From positions 2,304,667-2,368,666 of the forward strand of contig NZ_KB900626.1 in assembly GCF_000379125.1 (NCBI RefSeq): DNA of 64,000 nt, in the 5' to 3' direction. Numbering within the stretch: position 1 is the stretch's first letter; every line of letters starts with the position of its first letter. The position numbers and the translations under genes are program-made. The notes beneath the pieces are model-generated. The model was not told the DNA's origin and made no database searches. It saw nothing but the letters and a program-made list of their open reading frames with translations. This DNA comes from Methylosinus sp. LW4. GTDB lineage: Bacteria > Pseudomonadota > Alphaproteobacteria > Rhizobiales > Beijerinckiaceae. Shown piece after piece: positions 7,281 to 14,418 of the stretch.

Positions 7281-8349
7281 AGGCCCGCTTCGACTGGGCG
7301 GCCTCGCCCGCATCGGCGGCGGTGGCCGCGGCGATCTCCGCCATTCGCACGCCGAGATCGACGATCGCCTGACGCAGCACCAGCACCTCGCGGTCGCCGG
7401 TCGCCGCCGCCTCGGCGGGCGCCGCCGCCGGCGCCGTCGCGGCGATCGTCTCGCGCAGGCTCGCGTGCTCCTTGCGCAGCGCGTCCATCGTCCCTTGCAG
7501 CAGCGCATTGTCGGAACGCGCGGCCTCCAGCCGGTCGGCATGGTCGCGCTCCTCGGCGCGGGCGACGCGCAGAGCCGCCTCGAGATGCGCGATCTCGGCC
7601 GAGGAGCTGTGCTCCAGCGCCGCCAGCCGCGCGCGGGTCTCGTCGAGATCCTTTTTCAGATCGGCGGTCTCCAGCACGGCGGCGTCGAGCTCGCGCGTCG
7701 TGCGCGCCAGCACGCCGTCGACGGCGGAGAGGCGCTCCGCCACGGCGGAGGCGGCGGCGAATTCCGTCTGCAGCGCCTCCAGCCGCTGGCGCAGCTCGGC
7801 GTTCTGCACATGCAGGCTGGCGATGCTCGACTCATGGGTCGCGACCTCGGCGCGGCTCTCCTGGCTGAGGCGGGCGAGCTGCTCCTTGTCCATCTCCACA
7901 TTGCGCAGATTATAGATCAGCGTCTCGACGCGATCGGTCATGTCGTGCAGCGCGGTTTCCGTCGATTGCAGCAGCGCCGTGCGTTCCTCGAGGAAGCCGC
8001 TGGTCTCATTGAACTTGCGCTCGAATTCATCGCCGCGGGCGAGAGCCTGCGTCAACGCGCCGTCGAGCTGCGCGACGCGGGCGGCGTTGCGGCCGATCTC
8101 GACCATGTCCTGCGTCTTGGTGGAGCGGACCGCCGCCATCTGCTGCTCGAGCCGGCGATAGCGCACGGCCAGCTCGCCGCGCAGCAGATCGCGCTCCGCC
8201 ACCATTTTCTCGATCGAGAGCGGCGTCAGCATATTCAGCCGGCGCAACGACAGACGCATGGCCCGCCGCCAGAAGGCGGGCAGGAACATCAGCGTGAACA
8301 GCCCGGCCGCGAGGAACCCGAGCGCGAAAAACATCGCTTGTTCGATCAA
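7279..8349 (-). CDS. Membrane-anchored coiled-coil protein, unknown function
   Basis: About 356 residues. One transmembrane helix lies at the N-terminus (MFFALGFLAAGLFTLMFLPAFW) and is followed by RRAMRLSLRRLNMLTPLSIEKMVAERDLLRGELAV. Nearly all the rest (residues 60-310) is heptad-rich coiled coil with frequent LxxELxxRL phrasing, then an Ala/Pro linker and a short helix. This layout suggests a cytoplasmic scaffold tethered to the inner membrane. I do not recognise a named family, though similar proteins are common in Rhizobiales. The start is uncertain: a TTG at 8349 or the ATG at 8334; further upstream codons look non-coding. Confidence 0.75.
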   Translation of the reverse strand: MIEQAMFFALGFLAAGLFTLMFLPAFWRRAMRLSLRRLNMLTPLSIEKMVAERDLLRGELAVRYRRLEQQMAAVRSTKTQDMVEIGRNAARVAQLDGALTQALARGDEFERKFNETSGFLEERTALLQSTETALHDMTDRVETLIYNLRNVEMDKEQLARLSQESRAEVATHESSIASLHVQNAELRQRLEALQTEFAAASAVAERLSAVDGVLARTTRELDAAVLETADLKKDLDETRARLAALEHSSSAEIAHLEAALRVARAEERDHADRLEAARSDNALLQGTMDALRKEHASLRETIAATAPAAAPAEAAATGDREVLVLRQAIVDLGVRMAEIAAATAADAGEAAQSKRA

Positions 8350-8497
8350 GGCGCGGCGTTCCTTCGCTCTGGCTCGGGCGCTGTCATTTCCCTTCGGGAG
8401 GGCCGAATGTCGCGCCGCGACAATGCCACGTCGCCGCCCTGAAATCAAAGCGCTCGGCCGCGCCCGGACTTAAGGGTTTTTCCGCGTCTTCCGCCCC

Positions 8498-10345
8498 TCA
8501 GCCGCGCCCGAACAGCTTCTCTATGTCGGCGAGCTTCAGCTCCACATAGGTCGGCCGGCCGTGATTGCACTGGCCGGCGCCCGGCGTTTTCTCCATCTCG
8601 CGCAGCAGGGCGTTCATCTCCTCCGCCGTCAGCCGGCGGCCGGCGCGCACCGAATGATGACAGGCGACGCGCGACAAAAGCGCATCGAGCCGCCGCGTCA
8701 ACCCACGCGCGTCGCCCTCCTCGGCGAGGAGATCGGCGATATCCTCGACGAGCCGTCCGACATCTATGTCGCCGAGCGCCGCCGGCGTCTCCCGCACCAG
8801 CGCGGCGCCCGGGCCGAAGGGCTCCAGCGCCAGGCCGAGGGCGGACAGCTCCTCCTGCGCCGACAGCAGCGCGTCGAGCCGCGTCGCATCCAGCTCGACG
8901 ACGCGCGGAACCAGCAGCAGTTGGCGGGCGACGCCCTCCGCCTCCCGCTGCGCCTTCAATTTCTCATAGACGAGCCGCTCATGCGCGGCGTGCTGATCGA
9001 CGATGACCAGCCCGTCCTTGGTCTGCGCGACGATATAAGTCTCGTGCAGCTGCGCCCGCGCCGCGCCGAGCGGGTTTTCCACAGCGGCGGCCACGGGCGG
9101 CGCGGCGGCGGGCCGCGAGTCGGCCGCCGGCGGGCCGACGTCGAAAGCCGCTTGCGGCGGCTCCGCGAAGCCGGCCGGAGCGCTGGGCGAGCGGCGCAAA
9201 TCCCAGTCTAGCGGTCGGCTGCGCGGCGGGCCGCCGAAGGAAGAGAAGCCGCCGCCGGACGTGGGCGACCAATCCCGCCCGGGCGCCGTTCTGGCCCGCT
9301 CGGCCAGCACATCCAGCGCCGCGCGGGCCGGCGTGTCGGCGCTGCGATGGAGCGCCGAGGCCAGCGCCTCCTTCAGCGCGCCCACCACGAGGCCGCGCGC
9401 GCGGCCGGGATCGGAAAAGCGCACCTCCGCCTTGGCCGGATGGACATTCACATCGACGACGCGCGGATCGCATTCCAAGAACAGCGCCAGCGCCGGATGG
9501 CGGTCATGCGAGAGAAAATCGAGATAAGCGGCGCGTATCGCCCCGGAGAACAGTCTGTCGCGCACCGGGCGGCCGTTCACATAGACATATTGCATCAGCG
9601 CATTGGCGCGATGAAAGGTCGGCAGGCCGGCGAGCCCCTCGAGGCGAAACGCCTCGCGCTCCGCATGCAGCGCGATCGCATTATCGGCGAATTCCGTCCC
9701 CAGCGCCTGGGCGATGCGCCGCGCCCGCCCCTCCTCGGAGTCACCGCAGGCGGGATAATCGAAAGAAGCGCCCATATCCGTCGCGAAGGAGAAGCGCACG
9801 GCCGGATTGGCCATGGCCAGCCGTTTGACCACATCGGCGACCGCCGCCGTCTCCGCCCGCTCAGTTTTCAAAAATTTGAGCCGCGCCGGCGTCGCCGCGA
9901 AGAGATCGCGCGCCTCCACCCGCGCGCCCTTGGGCCAATTGCTGGGCTTGAGCCCGCGCTTCTCGCCCGCCTCCACCCTGATCTGCGCGCCGACCTCGGC
10001 GCCGGCGGCGCGCGCGTCGATCGTCAGATCGGCGACGGCGGCGATGGAGGGCAGCGCCTCGCCGCGAAAGCCGAGCGTCGCTATGGCGGTCAGATCGCCA
10101 TCGGGGATTTTCGAGGTGGCGTGACGCTCGACGGCGAGCGCCAAATCCTCGGCGCTCATCCCACAGCCATCGTCGATCACGCGAATGAGCCGCCGCCCGC
10201 CCGCCTCTATGGCGACGTCGATGCGCGAGGCGCCGGCGTCGAGCGCATTCTCGACCAGCTCCTTGACGGCGGAGGCCGGCCGCTCGATCACCTCGCCGGC
10301 GGCGATGCGATCGACGAGAATGGGATCGAGACGGCGAACGCGCAT
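8498..10345 (-). CDS. mutL: DNA mismatch repair protein MutL
   Basis: A 615-residue MutL that couples MutS mismatch recognition to strand incision. The GHKL ATPase domain is clear: VKELVENALDAGA (catalytic Glu32), VIDDGCGM, RHATSK and LGFRGEALPSI. A proline- and alanine-rich linker (about 330-430) separates it from the dimerisation domain. The C-terminal domain has DQHAAHERLVYEKL, which fits DQHA(X)2E(X)4E, and a late CNHGRP, the pattern of MutL proteins with their own nicking endonuclease, as expected in organisms without MutH. The gene is not next to mutS here. Confidence 0.97.
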   Translation of the reverse strand: MRVRRLDPILVDRIAAGEVIERPASAVKELVENALDAGASRIDVAIEAGGRRLIRVIDDGCGMSAEDLALAVERHATSKIPDGDLTAIATLGFRGEALPSIAAVADLTIDARAAGAEVGAQIRVEAGEKRGLKPSNWPKGARVEARDLFAATPARLKFLKTERAETAAVADVVKRLAMANPAVRFSFATDMGASFDYPACGDSEEGRARRIAQALGTEFADNAIALHAEREAFRLEGLAGLPTFHRANALMQYVYVNGRPVRDRLFSGAIRAAYLDFLSHDRHPALALFLECDPRVVDVNVHPAKAEVRFSDPGRARGLVVGALKEALASALHRSADTPARAALDVLAERARTAPGRDWSPTSGGGFSSFGGPPRSRPLDWDLRRSPSAPAGFAEPPQAAFDVGPPAADSRPAAAPPVAAAVENPLGAARAQLHETYIVAQTKDGLVIVDQHAAHERLVYEKLKAQREAEGVARQLLLVPRVVELDATRLDALLSAQEELSALGLALEPFGPGAALVRETPAALGDIDVGRLVEDIADLLAEEGDARGLTRRLDALLSRVACHHSVRAGRRLTAEEMNALLREMEKTPGAGQCNHGRPTYVELKLADIEKLFGRG

Positions 10346-10421
10346 GAAGGGAGCCGGCGGTGAATGGAGCGCGGCAATCTATAGGAGGGGAGCGATTCGG
10401 TGAAATGGGGCGGGCGCCGGC

Positions 10422-10880
10422 CTATCGCCGCCGCCTCTGCTCTCTGGCGATGGCCTGGTCCAGGGCCTGAAGGAACTGCGACCGGGCGGCCGAAGAAAAC
10501 GGCGGCGGCCCGCCGGTGGCCTCGCCCGTCGAGCGTATATGCTCCATGAGCGAGCGCTGCGCGAGCGCCAGACCGATCGAATCCTTGGTGAAGGCGCGGC
10601 CATAGGGCGCGATGGCGTGCGCGTCCTTCGCCAATACACGCGCGGCCAAAGGAATATCGGCGGTGACGACCACATCTCCGGCGGCGACCTGCTCGGCGAT
10701 CCAATCATCCGCCGCGTCGGCCCCCGCCTCGACGATGATCCTCGAGATCAGCGGCGATCGCGGAATTTGCATGAAGCTGTTGGAGACGACGAAAGTCTGC
10801 AACCCATAGCGAGACGCGACCTTATAGGTCTCGTCTTTCACAGGGCATGCGTCGCCGTCGATGTAGATTTTGATCGTCAT
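10422..10880 (-). CDS. YaiI/YqxD-family DUF188 protein
   Basis: A 152-residue protein of the DUF188 (YaiI/YqxD) family: IYIDGDACPVKDETYKVA at the N-terminus with the conserved Asp and Cys-Pro, VVTADIPLAARVL in the middle, and GRAFTKDSIGLALAQRSLMEHIR. The family has a PIN-like fold and is often called a putative nuclease; no activity is assured. The ATG at 10880 gives the standard N-terminus. It is transcribed in the same direction as mutL, 76 bp upstream of it, so the two may share a transcript. Confidence 0.9.
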   Translation of the reverse strand: MTIKIYIDGDACPVKDETYKVASRYGLQTFVVSNSFMQIPRSPLISRIIVEAGADAADDWIAEQVAAGDVVVTADIPLAARVLAKDAHAIAPYGRAFTKDSIGLALAQRSLMEHIRSTGEATGGPPPFSSAARSQFLQALDQAIAREQRRRR

Positions 10881-11158
10881 GACGCATTCTAGCCGATCGG
10901 GCGGCGGCCGTCGCCCGATCGGAGAACATTCCCGTTCACTCTGCGATTTTCTTGAAGCATCCAGCGGCGAAGATGTGCGACGATCTCGAATTCGAGCTAG
11001 AATAGGCTGCTGGAGACACATTTATGCAAGGATGGCTTCGTGATCTCGCGATTCATTCCGGCATCCTTTTATCAATGAGCGCTGGCGCCGAGGCGCATCC
11101 GCGCATTGAGAACGGCGCCGCCAATTTGACACACCCTATCGTTGCGACGGAGCGCAAA

Positions 11159-11983
11159 ATGATTTCGATCACCGACAAAAACGCAATCGTCGTCGACGAG
11201 AGCGCGGTCGACTCCACCGATCCAGACTATGACATCGTCCAGGCCAATATCGATTTCCTCAACGATTTGTTGGCGCAACATATTCGCTTCGACGAAATGT
11301 CGCAGGAGGCGCTGCGCAGCTACGAGGTCGATTATTATCTGGCGCAGATGGAGAATGGCGGCTTCCCGCAATTCGTACTCAATTCGCGCTGGCATGTCGA
11401 TTCGGTGCGGTTGATCCGCGAAGGTCTGGCGGCGATCGGAGCGAAAAAGCATCTCTCGCTGTTCGAGGAGGGGGTCCGCCTCGTCGATTCGCTGGGCGAG
11501 GCGCGGCTGAAGAAATTCCTCGCGACGACGATCCATGATTACGGCAAGAGCGCCGAACGCGCCGTGCTCGAAGCGATAGACGATCGCTTTTTCGGTTTGG
11601 ACAAGACAGAGGATTTGCGAGGTCTCAACCGCGCGTGGCTCCGCGCGCATCCCGCCCTCGCGCCGGCGAGCGCGGAGCGCATAGCGGCGGAGGTCCGGCG
11701 GCGCGGCGAGCAGCTTCCCGATCGCGCCGCGCGCGTCGCCGCCGCCGAGGCCGCCGCGCCCCGCTACATGAAGCTCATTCGCGCCCTGGTCGCCAAGGCG
11801 GGCCAGCGGCTCGACCGCGTGACAGCCGGCGATCCGACGCGCGAATTCGCCGGCGCGCCGACGACCGCTTGGTATTTCCTCACAGATCAAGGCCTTTTCC
11901 ACATGGTCGACGCCGGCGGTAAAGCCATCATGTTCCGCGGCCGATCGACAACCGATCGCGTTTGCGAGATCGACGCGCCGTGA
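11159..11983 (+). CDS. DMP19-like (DUF4375-type) protein
   Basis: A 274-residue soluble protein. The segment YEVDYYLAQMENGGFPQFVLNSRW (near residues 58-81) is the hallmark of the DMP19/DUF4375 family, whose best-known member is a Neisseria DNA mimic; function here is unknown. A C-terminal extension (about 185-274) ends TAWYFLTDQGLFHMVDAGGKAIMFRG and looks like a separate small domain. I chose the ATG at 11159 because GGAG lies 6 bp upstream; an in-frame ATG at 11024 would add 45 residues of unconvincing sequence. Confidence 0.65.
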   Translation: MISITDKNAIVVDESAVDSTDPDYDIVQANIDFLNDLLAQHIRFDEMSQEALRSYEVDYYLAQMENGGFPQFVLNSRWHVDSVRLIREGLAAIGAKKHLSLFEEGVRLVDSLGEARLKKFLATTIHDYGKSAERAVLEAIDDRFFGLDKTEDLRGLNRAWLRAHPALAPASAERIAAEVRRRGEQLPDRAARVAAAEAAAPRYMKLIRALVAKAGQRLDRVTAGDPTREFAGAPTTAWYFLTDQGLFHMVDAGGKAIMFRGRSTTDRVCEIDAP

Positions 11984-12441
11984 GCGGCCGGCGCAAATTT
12001 ACGGGGCTCGCAACACAAGGCGCCTCGTTCCTGGCTCCGTGAGGACGCCGTGAGGCGAGGAGGATCGCGCATTCGACCGCCCGCGAGCGGGCGATGCGCT
12101 GGCGTCACCTCGGCTCGAGAGCCAAATCGCTTCTATGTCGGCCCTCGACGCATCCTGAACATATTCCTACCCTTCCCTCGCTCCCGCTGACGCAAGGGCG
12201 CGTTCCTCAGATAGTGGAACGCTGCGGCCGAAAGGGGTCGGAGCGTCCCGAGCCGCCCTCCTCCCCCGCCGCCACGAGACGCCGGGCGCATCGGCGCGGC
12301 CGGACGATAATCCTATTGGGAAGCCGTCGCGCATCAGAACCATCGGTTCGCGTGAAGAAAACACGACCGAGCAAAGAGATGAGAGTCATTCCGGTTCGAT
12401 CTGAACCGGAATGACTCTAGAGGGAGCGCAACGCCCCCGCC
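11984..12441. other. Intergenic region without a supported gene
   Basis: About 460 bp between a plus-strand stop and a minus-strand stop. The open frames here are arginine- and proline-rich with no recognisable domain, so I call none. The only structure I see is the perfect inverted repeat at 12382-12418. Confidence 0.6.
12382..12418. repeat. Perfect 16-bp inverted repeat between convergent genes
   Basis: AGAGTCATTCCGGTTC (12382-12397) and its exact complement (12403-12418) flank a 5-base loop, GATCT. It lies 24 bp beyond the stop of the minus-strand Yip1 gene. There is no T tract, so it may be a dispersed repeat or a terminator. Confidence 0.85.
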
Positions 12442-13038
12442 TCACACGGTCGGCGTCGGGACCAGCATATGGACGATAAGCCCGTGCAGAAACGATGTCG
12501 CAATGCCGAGCACCAGGGCCGCCGCCGTGTAGACGTCCGAATATTCCTCCTTGCTGCGCATCATTCGCGAGACACCGACATAGAAGAGGTAAACGGCGAA
12601 GACGCCGAGCACGTCGAGCCAGCGCAGGCCCGGAACGAGGCCGAATATTTCGGCGAGCCAGATGGGCGTGTAGGAATAGGCGATGAGCTTCAGCGCGCGC
12701 AGATCGTCGCGCTTGCCCTCGAAGCTGGGCGCCAGCATCGAGATCACCAGAGCCACGCCATAGAGCAGCGGCAGGCCGAGCCCATATTGCAGCGCCGCGC
12801 GGATGAGGCCGGTGAAAAAGGAGTAATGCACGACATTGGAGCCGCGCGAGAAGCCGAACAGCCAGCCGCCGAGGAAATTGGCGATGGCCGGCACCGCCGC
12901 CAGATAGAGGATGTAATTGCGATAGAGATCGAGCGCGGTCGTCTGCTCCGCCTCGATCGCCGCCCACTCCGTCTTGGGCGACGATATGATGCGCTTGGCG
13001 CGCTCTAGAATGTCCCGGAGCCGCTCCTTGATATCCAT
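12442..13038 (-). CDS. Yip1-domain integral membrane protein
   Basis: A 198-residue inner-membrane protein with about five hydrophobic helices (for example NYILYLAAVPAIANFLGGWLFGF, YGLGLPLLYGVALVISMLA, LDVLGVFAVYLFYVGVSRMM, AALVLGIATSFLHGLIVHMLV). The opening MDIKERLRDILERAKRIISSPKTEWAAIEAE and the membrane pattern match bacterial Yip1-domain proteins. Their function is poorly known. It shares orientation with the isochorismatase-fold gene upstream (93 bp gap) and may be co-transcribed with it. Confidence 0.85.
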   Translation of the reverse strand: MDIKERLRDILERAKRIISSPKTEWAAIEAEQTTALDLYRNYILYLAAVPAIANFLGGWLFGFSRGSNVVHYSFFTGLIRAALQYGLGLPLLYGVALVISMLAPSFEGKRDDLRALKLIAYSYTPIWLAEIFGLVPGLRWLDVLGVFAVYLFYVGVSRMMRSKEEYSDVYTAAALVLGIATSFLHGLIVHMLVPTPTV

Positions 13039-13131
13039 GCTCTACTCCCCTGCCTCGCCCTATTGCGCCGCAGCGGGAGACTGGCCCAAGGCGCGCGCCG
13101 AGACAAGCGCGCGCTGCGCCATCGCAGGGGA

Positions 13132-13638
13132 TCAGTCGTCGCCTGTCCACTCCCGCGCCAGCTCCTCCGCCCCCATCAGCCGCGCGAAGCAGGAGAGGAG
13201 CGGCAGAGCGGCGGCGCGCGCGGCGACGCTCTCCTCCGCCGCGCCCTGCGGAAAGAGCGCGGCGTCCTTCACCACTATGATCGGATGGCCGGCGAGAAAT
13301 CCATCGATCGCGGTCTCCAGAGCGAGATCGCCGAGCGCGTCGCCGAGCAGAATCAGCAGCGGACCGCCGAGGCCCTCGAACAGCCGCAGAAAGCCGGCGT
13401 CGCGCAGCAGCGACGGCGCCTCGGCGCGCAGCGAAGTCTCGCCCGCGACGGCGGCGCCCGCCCGCTGCAGAGCGAGATCGCGCTCCACGAAGACTGTCGG
13501 CAGGCCGGCGGCCTCCCATCGCCGCAGCAGCCGCGCGCCGGATGTCTCGAGCGCGTCCGGCTCGCGCGGATGGCGCCTCTCGGCGATGCAAACCAATATG
13601 GCCCTTGGTCGCGGGTCGAGGATCGACGATCGAAACAC
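13132..13638 (-). CDS. Isochorismatase-fold protein lacking catalytic residues
   Basis: A 168-residue protein whose outline fits an isochorismatase-like hydrolase: an opening strand RAILVCIAERRH, then ARLLRRWEAAGLPTVFVERDL, and LILLGDALGDLALETAIDGFLAGHPIIVVKDAALF. The expected catalytic residues are missing. The family Asp in the V-D-x-Q strand is replaced (CIAER), and the G-x-x-T-x-x-C-V motif reads GDALGDLALETA with no Cys. It therefore looks like a catalytically dead relative with a binding or structural role. The fold assignment is by pattern only, and no ligand can be proposed. Confidence 0.5.
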   Translation of the reverse strand: MFRSSILDPRPRAILVCIAERRHPREPDALETSGARLLRRWEAAGLPTVFVERDLALQRAGAAVAGETSLRAEAPSLLRDAGFLRLFEGLGGPLLILLGDALGDLALETAIDGFLAGHPIIVVKDAALFPQGAAEESVAARAAALPLLSCFARLMGAEELAREWTGDD

Positions 13639-13740
13639 GGTGGGGTCCGTTCCAAAATGCGGCCTCGCCGGTCTTTCGAGGCCTGCGTGAAATCTCGTGA
13701 ATTTCTACTTATGGATAATGCAGAGCCGGCGCTCGCCGCG

Positions 13741-14418
13741 TCATCTCTCGCTCGTCGCCTCGCCATTGGGCTGGCCCGTCTCCGCGCTCTGGCTCTCCGC
13801 CTCGCGCTCCGCCCGCGGCGCCTGCACCAGCGACATGCGCACCAGCTCCGGCAGGCTGCCGGCCTGCATCTTGGCCATCACATTGGCGCGATGCACCTCC
13901 ACCGTGCGCACGCTGATGCCGAGCTCGTGAGCGATGATCTTATTGGGCTGGCCGCGCAGCAGAGCGGCGAGCACCTCGTTCTCGCGGCTCGTCAGCGTGG
14001 TGAGCCGGCGCTGTATCTCCTGCGCCTGCAGATCGCGCGCGCGCTTGCCGCTGTCATAAGCGAGCGCCTGACGCACGGCGGAGAGCAGCGATTCATCGGT
14101 GAAGGGCTTCTCGAGAAGATCGAGCGCGCCCTCCTTCATCGCCTGCACGGCGAGCGGCACATCGGCATGGGCGGAGATCACCACCACGGGCAGCGACAGC
14201 CCCATGTTCTTCACCTTCAGCAGCAGCTCTATGCCGGTCATCTCCGGCATGCGGACGTCGGTGACGATGCAGCCCGTGGCGGCGCGATCGACTCCGGCGA
14301 GAAAATCGACCGCCGATCCATGCGTCGTCACCTCATGGCCTTCGGTTCGCAACAGCAAGCGCAGCGCGTCGCGCACGGCGGCGTCGTCGTCGATGACATG
14401 CACGGTCGGCTCGCTCAC
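13741..14418 (-). CDS. FixJ/NarL-type two-component response regulator
   Basis: A 225-residue regulator. The receiver domain (residues 4-120) has the acidic pair in VIDDDAAVRDAL, the phospho-acceptor Asp in CIVTDVRMPEMTGIELL, the Ser/Thr position in VVISAHADV and Lys in LEKPF. The output domain is a LuxR-type helix-turn-helix (LTSRENEVLAALLRGQPNKIIAHELGISVRTVEVHRANVM), as in FixJ. A C-terminal tail of about 30 residues (AEREAESQSAETGQPNGEATSER) is extra. The GTG start overlaps the stop of the kinase gene by GTGA, so the two are translationally coupled partners. Confidence 0.93.
   Translation of the reverse strand: MSEPTVHVIDDDAAVRDALRLLLRTEGHEVTTHGSAVDFLAGVDRAATGCIVTDVRMPEMTGIELLLKVKNMGLSLPVVVISAHADVPLAVQAMKEGALDLLEKPFTDESLLSAVRQALAYDSGKRARDLQAQEIQRRLTTLTSRENEVLAALLRGQPNKIIAHELGISVRTVEVHRANVMAKMQAGSLPELVRMSLVQAPRAEREAESQSAETGQPNGEATSER

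Noticed and set aside
12094..12414. Open frame in the 12-kb intergenic gap
   Set aside because: Low-complexity Arg/Ser/Pro sequence, no start context, and it runs into the inverted repeat.
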